Assembly: GCF_004795015.1 (NCBI RefSeq)
Contig: NZ_SSBI01000013.1
Location: 78,144-142,143, forward strand
Source of the DNA: Streptomyces sp. A1277
Lineage (GTDB): Bacteria; Actinomycetota; Actinomycetes; Streptomycetales; Streptomycetaceae
Reading direction: 5' to 3'
DNA length: 64,000 nt
Below, piece by piece: positions 43,247 through 50,245 of the stretch; the stretch's first letter is position 1; every line of letters begins with the position of its first letter. The translations under genes and the position numbers were made by a program. Under the pieces are notes generated by a model. The model did no database searches and was not told the origin of the DNA. It worked only from the letters and a program-made list of their open reading frames with translations.

Positions 43247-44602
43247 ATGACCCACGAAGCGAGCAAGGACACGGCCGATGCGCCCGTGGGGGACGGGGGC
43301 GGCGATCCGCAGACACCACCGCACGCCTATATGCCGGGCCCGCAGGTGGCGCGTTTCGTGGGTGGCCGCGGACTGGCCGCACTCGGTGACCAGTTCCTCC
43401 TGTTCGCCATTCCGCTGCTCGCCTACAAACTGACGGGCAGTGCGTCGCAGACCGGCCTGATCTTCCTGGTCGAATGGCTGCCCCGGGTGATATTCCTGCC
43501 GGTGGCCGGGGTGTTCGCGGACCGAATACGCAGCTACCTCCTGTACATCGGCTCGGACTTCGTCCGCTCGGCCCTCGGGCTGACCGCGTTCGCCCTGATG
43601 TTCCTGATACCCGACGGGAAGTTCATCACCCTGTGCGTGCTCGCCGCCGGCATGTCGGTGGCCGGCGCGCAGTCCTACGTCGCCCTTGAGGCCACGCTCC
43701 CCCGGTTCGTCCCCATGGACCAGATGGTCCGGGCGCAGTCGATCATCCAGGGGACCGAGCAGACCAGTGAGGTCATCGGCCCCGTGCTGGCCGCGCTGCT
43801 CGCCTCGGCGCTCCCGACGACCAGCCTCCTCGCGGTGATCGGCGCGGTGTACGGCCTCACCATGCTCAACACCCTTTCCCTGCGGCGCTGGTTGCGCACC
43901 GAGACGCTCGCCGGAGCCGCCGGGGAACCCACCACGATCCGCTCGGTGGCCACCGGCATCGCCGAGGGCGTGACGACCCTGCTGAAACTGCCCGCGATCC
44001 TCGGCCTGGTCGGACTGACCATGACGGTCAACCTCATGGTCGGTGTCGGCATGGCCACCAGCGCCGCCACCACCGTGGGCGTCTTCCACCAACCGGACAA
44101 GTACTACGGGGCGTTGAGCACCGGAGCCGGGATCGTCGGCATCCTGACGTTCTTCGTCGTCCCGAAGGTGACGAAGCGGCTGAATCCTTTCGCCGCCCTG
44201 ATGACGTCCTACTCCCTGATCTGCCTGGGCGGCATCGGGGTGGGCCTGGCGAACACCTTCACCCAGTACGCGGTGAGCTACGCGGTCCTGCTCGGGACCG
44301 TCGGGTTCTTCAACGTCGTCATACGCACGGAGCGCGTCAGGAGGATTCCGCGCGAGCACTTCGCGAAGACGATCGCCATCATCATTCTCCTGAACCAGTT
44401 GTCCCTGCCTGCGGCCGGACTCCTGGTCACCCTCTTCACCACGTCCTTCAGCCCCCAGAGCATCGCCCTGGGTTCCGTCATCGGCTCCGTCTGTGCCGTC
44501 GCCCTACTCCTTCCGCTTCTCGCACGCCTGAGGACCTACCATGCGCATCCTGATCCTGCACCGAGTCACGGACAAAATGATCCGGCACGCGACCGGAATT
44601 GA
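43247..44602 (+). CDS. MFS exporter of the biosynthetic locus
   Basis: About 451 residues from ATG 43247 (MTHEASKDTADAP); ATG 43175 would add 24 Met/Pro-rich residues but lacks a clear ribosome site. About 10-12 hydrophobic helices; the TM2-TM3 loop PVAGVFADRIRS is the MFS motif A position. Similar to macrolide-efflux-type MFS_3 proteins. By position it probably exports the product and gives self-protection, as BacE does for bacilysin. It overlaps the ATP-grasp gene by 62 bp. Confidence 0.88.
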   Translation: MTHEASKDTADAPVGDGGGDPQTPPHAYMPGPQVARFVGGRGLAALGDQFLLFAIPLLAYKLTGSASQTGLIFLVEWLPRVIFLPVAGVFADRIRSYLLYIGSDFVRSALGLTAFALMFLIPDGKFITLCVLAAGMSVAGAQSYVALEATLPRFVPMDQMVRAQSIIQGTEQTSEVIGPVLAALLASALPTTSLLAVIGAVYGLTMLNTLSLRRWLRTETLAGAAGEPTTIRSVATGIAEGVTTLLKLPAILGLVGLTMTVNLMVGVGMATSAATTVGVFHQPDKYYGALSTGAGIVGILTFFVVPKVTKRLNPFAALMTSYSLICLGGIGVGLANTFTQYAVSYAVLLGTVGFFNVVIRTERVRRIPREHFAKTIAIIILLNQLSLPAAGLLVTLFTTSFSPQSIALGSVIGSVCAVALLLPLLARLRTYHAHPDPAPSHGQNDPARDRN

Positions 44603-45788
44603 CCACGCGGCCCACGACGTCACCTACGTCGGCCCCGCGGACCGGCTGGCCACCCTTCCGTCCGACCTCCGCTGCACGCGCATCGAGCGCCCGGACACCG
44701 GCGACCTCACGGAAGAGGTGCTGACCGCCGTCGAGGGGCTGCCCGCCTTCGACATGGTCCTCGCGCTCTCCGAGTTCGACCTGATCGCCGGCGCCCGGGT
44801 GCGGGCGGCCCTCGGCGTGCCCGGTGACACGGAGGAGGAGATCCGGCCCTGGCGCGACAAGGTGGTCATGAAGTCCATGGTCGCCGCGGCCGGTCTGCGG
44901 GTCCCCCGGTTCCTGTCCCTGACCGAGGCCCTGGCGGCCGGGCCCGATGGGCTGCCCTGGACCGGCGAGACGGTGCTCAAGCCGCTGGACGGCGCGGCGG
45001 CCATGAACGTCCACATCTACCCGACGCCGGCCGAGGCCCTGGCCGCCGTGCGCGAGGCCGGGGTGGTGCCCGAAGGCGCCGAGCGGGACGGCTTCGAGGT
45101 CGAGGAGTTCGTCACCGGCCCCATCATCCACGTGGACGGCATGCTGATCGACGGCAAGCCCATGTCGGTCCAGGCCAGCCGCTACGTCGGCACCTGCCTG
45201 GGCTACGCGGAGGGAACGCCGCTCGGCTCCGTGCAGATCGAGCTGACCCCGGAGCTGAGCCGCTGGACCCTGGACTGTCTCGCCGCCGTCAACATCACCA
45301 CGAGCCTCTTCCACCTGGAAGGCATCGAGACCCCGGACGGGGTGGTGTTCCTGGAGGTCGGCGCCCGCTTCGGCGGCGCGGACGTGGTGGACACCTTCGA
45401 GCTCGCCACCGGAGTGCACCTGCCCTCGCGCTACCTGCAACTGGTCACCGGCGGTGTGGCCGCCGAGGAGCTGTCCTGGCCCGAGGCCGACGGGTCCCGC
45501 TACGGCTGGTTCTGCTGGCCGAGCCACAAGCTGGGCGCCGAGTACTGCCGGATCGAGGGCGCGGAGGCGTTCCGCGAGAGCCCGCTGGTGTACCGGTGGA
45601 GCCAGCGGACCGAGGACGAGCCGATCAAGACGGTGCTCAGCTACGCGGACACCGACATCCCGCTGGCCGGCGTCGTCGGCCCCGGCGACTCGGCCGAGCT
45701 CGACCGCTTCCTGAGCGACGCCTTCTCTTCCATACGCGTCGAACCCGTCACCCCCGCGGAGCCGGCCGGCCCGGAGTCGGCCGGCTGA
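44541..45788 (+). CDS. Second ATP-grasp ligase
   Basis: 415 residues. ATP-grasp motifs: Lys in RPWRDKVVMKSMVAAAG, ETVLKPLDGAAAMNVHIYP, FEVEEFVTGPIIHVDGML, and Mg ligands in VVFLEVGARFGGADVVD. Divergent from the ligase at 38696-39949, so it is not a recent duplication. Joined to the exporter gene by a 62-bp overlap. It may add a second amino acid or an acyl group, which would allow a tripeptide or capped dipeptide. Confidence 0.9.
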   Translation: MRILILHRVTDKMIRHATGIDHAAHDVTYVGPADRLATLPSDLRCTRIERPDTGDLTEEVLTAVEGLPAFDMVLALSEFDLIAGARVRAALGVPGDTEEEIRPWRDKVVMKSMVAAAGLRVPRFLSLTEALAAGPDGLPWTGETVLKPLDGAAAMNVHIYPTPAEALAAVREAGVVPEGAERDGFEVEEFVTGPIIHVDGMLIDGKPMSVQASRYVGTCLGYAEGTPLGSVQIELTPELSRWTLDCLAAVNITTSLFHLEGIETPDGVVFLEVGARFGGADVVDTFELATGVHLPSRYLQLVTGGVAAEELSWPEADGSRYGWFCWPSHKLGAEYCRIEGAEAFRESPLVYRWSQRTEDEPIKTVLSYADTDIPLAGVVGPGDSAELDRFLSDAFSSIRVEPVTPAEPAGPESAG

Positions 45789-45790
45789 CA

Positions 45791-45846
45791 GTGGTTGAGT
45801 GTCAGGCGGGGCTCCTGACCAGTGGTTGGGTGTCAGGCGGGGCTCC
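45791..45846. repeat. Direct repeat after the biosynthetic locus
   Basis: GTGGTTGAGTGTCAGGCGGG, continuing GCTCC, at 45791 recurs with one change at 45822, a period of 31 bp. It begins three bases after the ATP-grasp stop and overlaps the end of the degraded minus-strand frame that follows. Possible slippage or insertion scar. Confidence 0.8.
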
Positions 45847-46212
45847 GCGTTGCGGGCGAGTTCGTGCGCTTGTCCGGGCCACCGGACTCCGGCAGCCGGG
45901 TCGACGCTGCCGTACTCGGGGTCGATCGTGCCGCCGGAGTTGCGGGTGCAACTGCCGGCGGACTCGCCGATGGTCTTCACGTTCGCCCTTGCCGTTACGG
46001 CTGGTGCCGATCACGAAGTGCGCCGGGTCCTTGCTGGACGGGCTGCCCACGTTCTGGTCGAACCAGGTGTCGGTCCAGTGCCGGGTGGTGAGTTCTCCGG
46101 TCGGGTCGCCGTCGCCGGCGCAATCCTCGGGGAGGGAGCCGTCCCCCTGCTCGCAGCCGGTCCTCGGGGGGACGGGGACCGGGTGTCCGGTCTTCGGCTC
46201 GGGCGCCGCCTT
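45822..46212 (-). pseudogene. Degraded coding remnant, unrecognised
   Basis: Two minus-strand frames with strong GC codon bias join near 46005. The upstream part includes GCEQGDGSLPEDCAGDGD and DTWFDQNVGSPSSKDPAHF, the downstream part GESAGSCTRNSGGTIDPEYG and PAAGVRWPGQAHELARNAE. One reading-frame change separates them and there is no start, so it looks like the tail of a lost gene next to the direct repeat. Six Cys suggest a secreted protein. I do not recognise it. Confidence 0.35.
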
Positions 46213-46695
46213 TCAGGCCGGCCCAGGGACGGCGACGCGAAGATCGAGGAGCTGTTGCGTATGCACGGGCACGTGGTCTTCGGCGAGGCCGCCGATGAGG
46301 TTTGCCAGCGAAACCGGCCGGTCCAGCACGAGTGCGTCATTGGACAGCAGGAGCGACGGCACCGAAACCGAGGCGGCTTCCTCGTTGAGCTGATCGGCGA
46401 CGTCGCACAGGACCGCGGCCTGACGCCGGACATGATCGATCAGGTCCGCCCGGCCTGAGTGCTCGGTGATGATCCGGTCGAGGTTCCAGGTGTCGAGGGA
46501 GATCCGGTTGTCGAAGGTGGGCCGCGCGCCGGCGACGACGCCCAGAGCAACCGCTGCGATCGAGGCGTCGACGCTGAGGAGATGGGCCAGTATCCGGTCG
46601 GCGTTCCAGCCTCCGTCGTCCGCGTCGCCCAGGTCCGGAACGGCCGCCGCATCGAGCAACCGTTCGTAGGCACTGCGAAGTTCTGTCGTGTCCAT
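46213..46695 (-). CDS. DinB/maleylpyruvate-isomerase-like four-helix protein
   Basis: 160 residues, helical. ELRSAYERLLDAA, WNADRILAHLLSVD (His at the first metal position of DinB-like proteins) and LIGGLAEDHVPVHTQQL match DinB_2/mycothiol-dependent isomerase N-domains. These proteins often use a low-molecular-weight thiol. Third gene of a small operon with SRPBCC and ArsR genes, 13 bp after ArsR. Confidence 0.75.
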   Translation of the reverse strand: MDTTELRSAYERLLDAAAVPDLGDADDGGWNADRILAHLLSVDASIAAVALGVVAGARPTFDNRISLDTWNLDRIITEHSGRADLIDHVRRQAAVLCDVADQLNEEAASVSVPSLLLSNDALVLDRPVSLANLIGGLAEDHVPVHTQQLLDLRVAVPGPA

Positions 46696-46708
46696 AGCGT
46701 GCTTCCCT

Positions 46709-47077
46709 TCAGTCGGGGCGTGTCGCACTCGAATCCCGCTCCGCTGCCTCAGCGACGCGTTTGATGTGCGCCAACCGCCGGTCCCAGTCGGCCGCGAGCG
46801 AGGCCATCCACCCGGCCGTCGTGTCCAGCGCCGCGGGCCGCACCGAGTACCGCACCTCGCGCCCGATCCGGCTGCCGGAAACCAGCCCGGCGGCGTCCAG
46901 GACGGCGAGGTGCTTGACCACCGCCTGCCGCGAGACGGGAAGGTGTTCGGCCAGCGTCGTCGCGGTGGCCTCGCCCTGTGCGGCGAGCAGATCGAGCAGT
47001 TGACGTCGCGTCGGCTCGGCCAGCGCACCGAGGACGCTGTCGACGACCTCGGCGGCGCCGGGACGTTCTTCCGTCAC
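46709..47077 (-). CDS. ArsR family transcriptional regulator
   Basis: 122 residues from GTG 47077. Winged helix: VLGALAEPTRRQLLDLLAAQ, then LAEHLPVSRQAVVKHLAVLD. No cysteine metal site, so not a metal sensor; this form usually accompanies SRPBCC (AHSA1) genes, as here. GTG overlaps the SRPBCC stop. Confidence 0.93.
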   Translation of the reverse strand: MTEERPGAAEVVDSVLGALAEPTRRQLLDLLAAQGEATATTLAEHLPVSRQAVVKHLAVLDAAGLVSGSRIGREVRYSVRPAALDTTAGWMASLAADWDRRLAHIKRVAEAAERDSSATRPD

Positions 47078-47520
47078 GAGAAGGGCTGTTCGGCGCGCGA
47101 CTTGAGCGCGTCGAGCTCCAGGGGCCAACCTCCGCTGTGGTCCTTCAAATTCTGACCGCGCAGTTCCTCGGACCCGGCCAGCGCCGCGAACCCGCTCTCG
47201 ACGACGCGCAGCCGCGTCCGGTCGCCTTCCGGGGTCAACGTGAACTCCACGAGGGTGCTGTTGTCCTCGCGCAGCTCTTCTCCGGGGAACGCGCTGGTCC
47301 AGCGGTACGCCAGGTACGTGGGCGGCTCGACCTTCTCCACACGCACCGGGAAGTCGCCGTGCTCGGCGTTCTTCGCCATCATCGACTCCCCCTCCCTGGC
47401 CACGGTGCCGGGCAGGCTCGCCTTGTCGGCCACCCAGAACCCGGGCTGGGCCACCAGCGACCAGACCCGCTCCAGGGGTGCCGCGATCAGGGTCTCGCGC
47501 TCGATCCGGTCCTCGCTCAT
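47074..47520 (-). CDS. SRPBCC/AHSA1 domain protein
   Basis: 148 residues. N-terminal RETLIAAPLERVWSLVAQPG and the later PPTYLAYRWTSAFPGEEL fit the helix-grip START/AHSA1 fold, which binds hydrophobic small molecules. Directly overlaps the ArsR gene, the usual pairing. Upstream 47521-47715 holds only promoter DNA. Confidence 0.9.
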   Translation of the reverse strand: MSEDRIERETLIAAPLERVWSLVAQPGFWVADKASLPGTVAREGESMMAKNAEHGDFPVRVEKVEPPTYLAYRWTSAFPGEELREDNSTLVEFTLTPEGDRTRLRVVESGFAALAGSEELRGQNLKDHSGGWPLELDALKSRAEQPFS

Positions 47521-47715
47521 GAGGGGGCTCCTCCGCCGTTGCCATTGAGTGCAACTCCAGGGTTGCACATCGACCCTTTAGGCGCAACACGCGAGTTGCA
47601 CCTGGGGGCTCCCCGTAGCCTTCCCGACCAGGGGCGGGGCGCGTGACGAGCCGCACCCCCGGGTGAGCAGGCAACTACACGCGACGAGGAGATTCTTGTG
47701 CTCGGTGCGGGTCTG

Positions 47716-48642
47716 CTATTCGTCCGCCAGTCGGTAGCCGTCCGCCTGCGAGCGGAACATGCGCGCGTACTTTCCGTCCAGGTCGAGAAGGGCGGAGTGC
47801 GTGCCTTCTTCCACCACCCGGCCCTGCTCCAGGACCAGGATCCTGTCCGCGTCGCGGACGGTGTTGAGCCGGTGGGAGATGAGCAGGCTGTTCCGGCCTC
47901 GCCGGTGTTCCCGGAGTCCGAGGTGGATCTCGCGCTCGGCAACCGGGTCCAGCCCGGAGGAGGGTTCGTCGAGTATCAGCAGGTCGGCGTCGGTCCGAAG
48001 AAGTGCCCTGGCCAGGGCGACGCGCTGCCATTGGCCTCCGGACAGGAGCACACCGGTCCTGTCCGGAGCCGGGTCCGGATCCGGGGGCGCGGAGCGTGAC
48101 AGCCGACGTCGCCCGCGGCCCGGCACCGTGGTGGTCGAGGCGGGCTCGGGCAGGTGCATCCGGCTGAGCCGGGTGTCGTAGCCGTGAGGCAGTGCGTGGA
48201 GGACGGTATCGATGCCGGCCCGGTCGGCCGCCCTGCGCAGCCTCGGCCGGTCCCCCGCCGCGCCGAGGTCGCCGATGGCGATGTTGTCGGCGGCGGACAT
48301 GTCGTACGCCATGAAGTCCTGGAACACCACGCCGATGCGGCGACGCAGCGAGGGCGGGTCGACGGCCGACAGGTCGGTGTCGTTCCAGGTGACCTCGCCC
48401 CGCGTCGGCCGGTAGAGACCGGCCATGAGTTTGACGAGCGTGGACTTGCCCGCGCCGTTCAGGCCCACAAGCGCCACGGACTCGCCGGGGCGGATCTCCA
48501 GGTCCACCCCGCGCAGGACCCATTCATGGCTGGGGTGGTAGCGGAACCAGACATCGCGAAGAGCGATGCCTTTGGTGAGGGGCGGCGCCTCGCACAGGTC
48601 ACTGGCCGGTGCCAGGCGCGGACCGACCAGCTCGCTGTAGTG
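47716..48642 (-). pseudogene. ABC exporter ATPase half, truncated by deletion
   Basis: The frame from 48639 reads YSELVGPRLAPASDL and continues to a full nucleotide-binding domain: Walker A VGLNGAGKST, Q-loop GVVFQDF, signature LLSGGQWQRVALARAL, Walker B LLILDEPSSGLD, H-loop LLISHRL. The transmembrane domain expected upstream in such peptide exporters is missing; instead the sequence runs, out of frame, into a redoxin gene at about 48640. A deletion removed the exporter N-terminus and the redoxin C-terminus. The ATPase may still be made from internal GTG 48507. Confidence 0.72.
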
Positions 48643-48877
48643 AAAGGAACGCGATCAAGGTGCGTCGCCCGCTGAGGAAGTCCAGGTTCAGCGAGGTGCC
48701 GTCATCGGCCATGACGTCGAAGGCGGGCACGGAACCGCCGATCGCCAGGCCGGCTCCTGAGGCAGGATCCATGGGCATGCCGAGGAAGCGGAGCCGGCGT
48801 ATCACCGCAGCGCTCACGGCAAGGTTGAGCAGGCAGAGCAGACCGAGTACGACGACAGCGGCCGTCAGGACAGTCAT
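48640..48877 (-). pseudogene. MauD/TlpA-like membrane redoxin, C-terminally truncated
   Basis: ATG 48877 behind GGAGGAG. About 80 genuine residues: one N-terminal membrane helix (TVLTAAVVVLGLLCLLNLAV), then the start of a thioredoxin-like domain, GSVPAFDVMADDGTSLNLDF and RRTLIAFLS. The CxxC that should follow is lost where the frame runs into ABC exporter sequence at about 48640, ending at 48599. Without the CxxC it cannot act as an oxidoreductase. Confidence 0.68.
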
Positions 48878-49002
48878 GGCGGGAAAATCTCCTCCGGAAG
48901 GGTACGGAACGGTCGGGGGCGAAGCCAGGGGGCGGCAACCCGGCAGAGGGGAAGGCGGCGCGATCGCCCCGAGAGCGGGGACGCGCGCCCGTCGGGCGTA
49001 CG

Positions 49003-49559
49003 TCAGGCCGGGTCCGCCAGCAGCTCCGTGAGGTCGTCCCACAGGACCACGACCCAGCTGAGCGCGGCCGCGACCACGAGGGCGACGAGCAGGGCCGGGG
49101 CGGGGTGACGAACCGTGCCGTCCGCGTACGTGCCGGCCAGGCCCAGGCAGGCCATCGCCACGAGCAGTCCGTCGCGCAGGAGTTGTGCCCGGCGGACGGG
49201 CGCGCGGGAGCCGCCGAAACAGTGGCAGGCCACCTGTGCTCCCCGCCGCACGGCCCGGGCCAGCACAAAGCTGAAGACCAGCAGCAGGGCGAGCGCTCCT
49301 ACGAGGGCCGTGGCGGCGGTGGCCGGCGCGATCAGCAGCACGGCAAGCGCGGCTTCGGCCGCCGGCACCGCCTCAGGAGCGGCGACGACGGCCCGAAGGC
49401 GATCACCCTGGATGCGAGCGGGCCCCCGAGAGCCACCGCGGCTTCACGGAACGCCCCGTACGCCCGCGGGGACCGGACTTTGGCCGCGGCGGAGAGTACG
49501 AAGACCACCGCCAGGACCAGGCGGGCCTCCAGCTGCGCCCAGTACCACACGGCTGACAC
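49003..49559 (-). pseudogene. MauE/DoxX-like redox membrane protein, frameshifted
   Basis: GTG 49559 has GGAGG four bases upstream. First part: WYWAQLEARLVLAVVFVLSA and SPRAYGAFREAAVALGG; second part after about 49395: EAALAVLLIAPATAATALVG and AQVACHCFGGSRAPV, with the Cys pair typical of MauE. One base is missing near 49397 (TTCGGGCCGTC, where TTCGGCGCCGTC would keep the frame). MauE-type proteins pass electrons across the membrane for disulfide chemistry. Either inactivated or a sequence error. Confidence 0.72.
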
Positions 49560-49676
49560 GATGCCTCCGTTCGCGCCGGATACTGTCGAAGGCGCGTGGG
49601 GGCGAATTGCGGTCGCCTCCACGCGCTGCCGCGTCGACGCGGTCCCGTACTACCGCGTCAACGTGTCAGCCGCTGC

Positions 49677-49886
49677 TCAGGGGCAGGTGGCTGACGTGTA
49701 GGGAGCCCCGCCGATGCCGACCCGGCATTGCCGTGCGCTGCCGGTGCAGGCGTTGCGCTGCTGCAGGACGTAGGTCGAGCTGGTGAAGATCGTTTTCCAT
49801 GGGTCCCAGCAGGCTGCGGACGCCTTCGCGGCCGGCAGGACGACCCGCAGGATCCGGCCGCCCACCCGGTCGAACGTGCGACGCAT
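49677..49886 (-). CDS. Small cysteine-rich precursor peptide
   Basis: 69 residues, ATG 49886 with GAGGAG six bases upstream. A basic, partly hydrophobic leader (MRRTFDRVGGRILRVVLPAA) ends in KASA, a signal-peptidase-like AxA site. The remaining about 45 residues hold Cys26, Cys47, Cys54 and Cys68, enough for two disulfides, plus many Ser/Thr. It heads the gene set MauE, redoxin, ABC exporter and is divergent from an FtsX/ABC/signal peptidase operon. This context suggests an exported disulfide-bonded bacteriocin-like peptide. No homologue recalled. Confidence 0.6.
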   Translation of the reverse strand: MRRTFDRVGGRILRVVLPAAKASAACWDPWKTIFTSSTYVLQQRNACTGSARQCRVGIGGAPYTSATCP

Positions 49887-50245
49887 GCAAACTCCTCAAG
49901 TCGGCTGGTCCGTGGTCCCGGTTCACACCGCGGACGCATCACGGCAGCGGGTGAACCGGCCTTACTGTTGCGCAATTGCTCATCTAACACTGCAACTTTG
50001 CGTGCACTAGATGCAAAAAAACAAACACTCAATGAAAAGATCATGAATTCTGGATCTCGTGGCGCCCCATTTCGCCACCTGGGGCACATACCGGACACGT
50101 TGATCCGATAGGTGCGTGCATCGTATTGACGCTCCCGGACTCCCGGTGTGAACATCTCCTCCCGTCAGGCACAAGCGACTGCCCGGCTTCGGCCTGCGAC
50201 GGACGCGGCACCGGGGGCAGCCGCCGATCCAGCCAGGGGGAGCTC
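49887..50245. promoter_or_regulatory. AT-rich divergent promoter region
   Basis: This 359-bp gap between the small peptide gene and the FtsX-type permease contains 49970-50060, clearly richer in A/T than the rest of the window (for example GCAAAAAAACAAACACTCAA). TTGACG at 50127-50132 is a possible -35 box for the permease operon. No gene is supported here. Confidence 0.5.

Noticed and set aside
49105..49786. Overlapping plus-strand open frames opposite the MauE and peptide genes
   Set aside because: Antisense shadows without motifs; the minus strand has ribosome sites and recognisable families.
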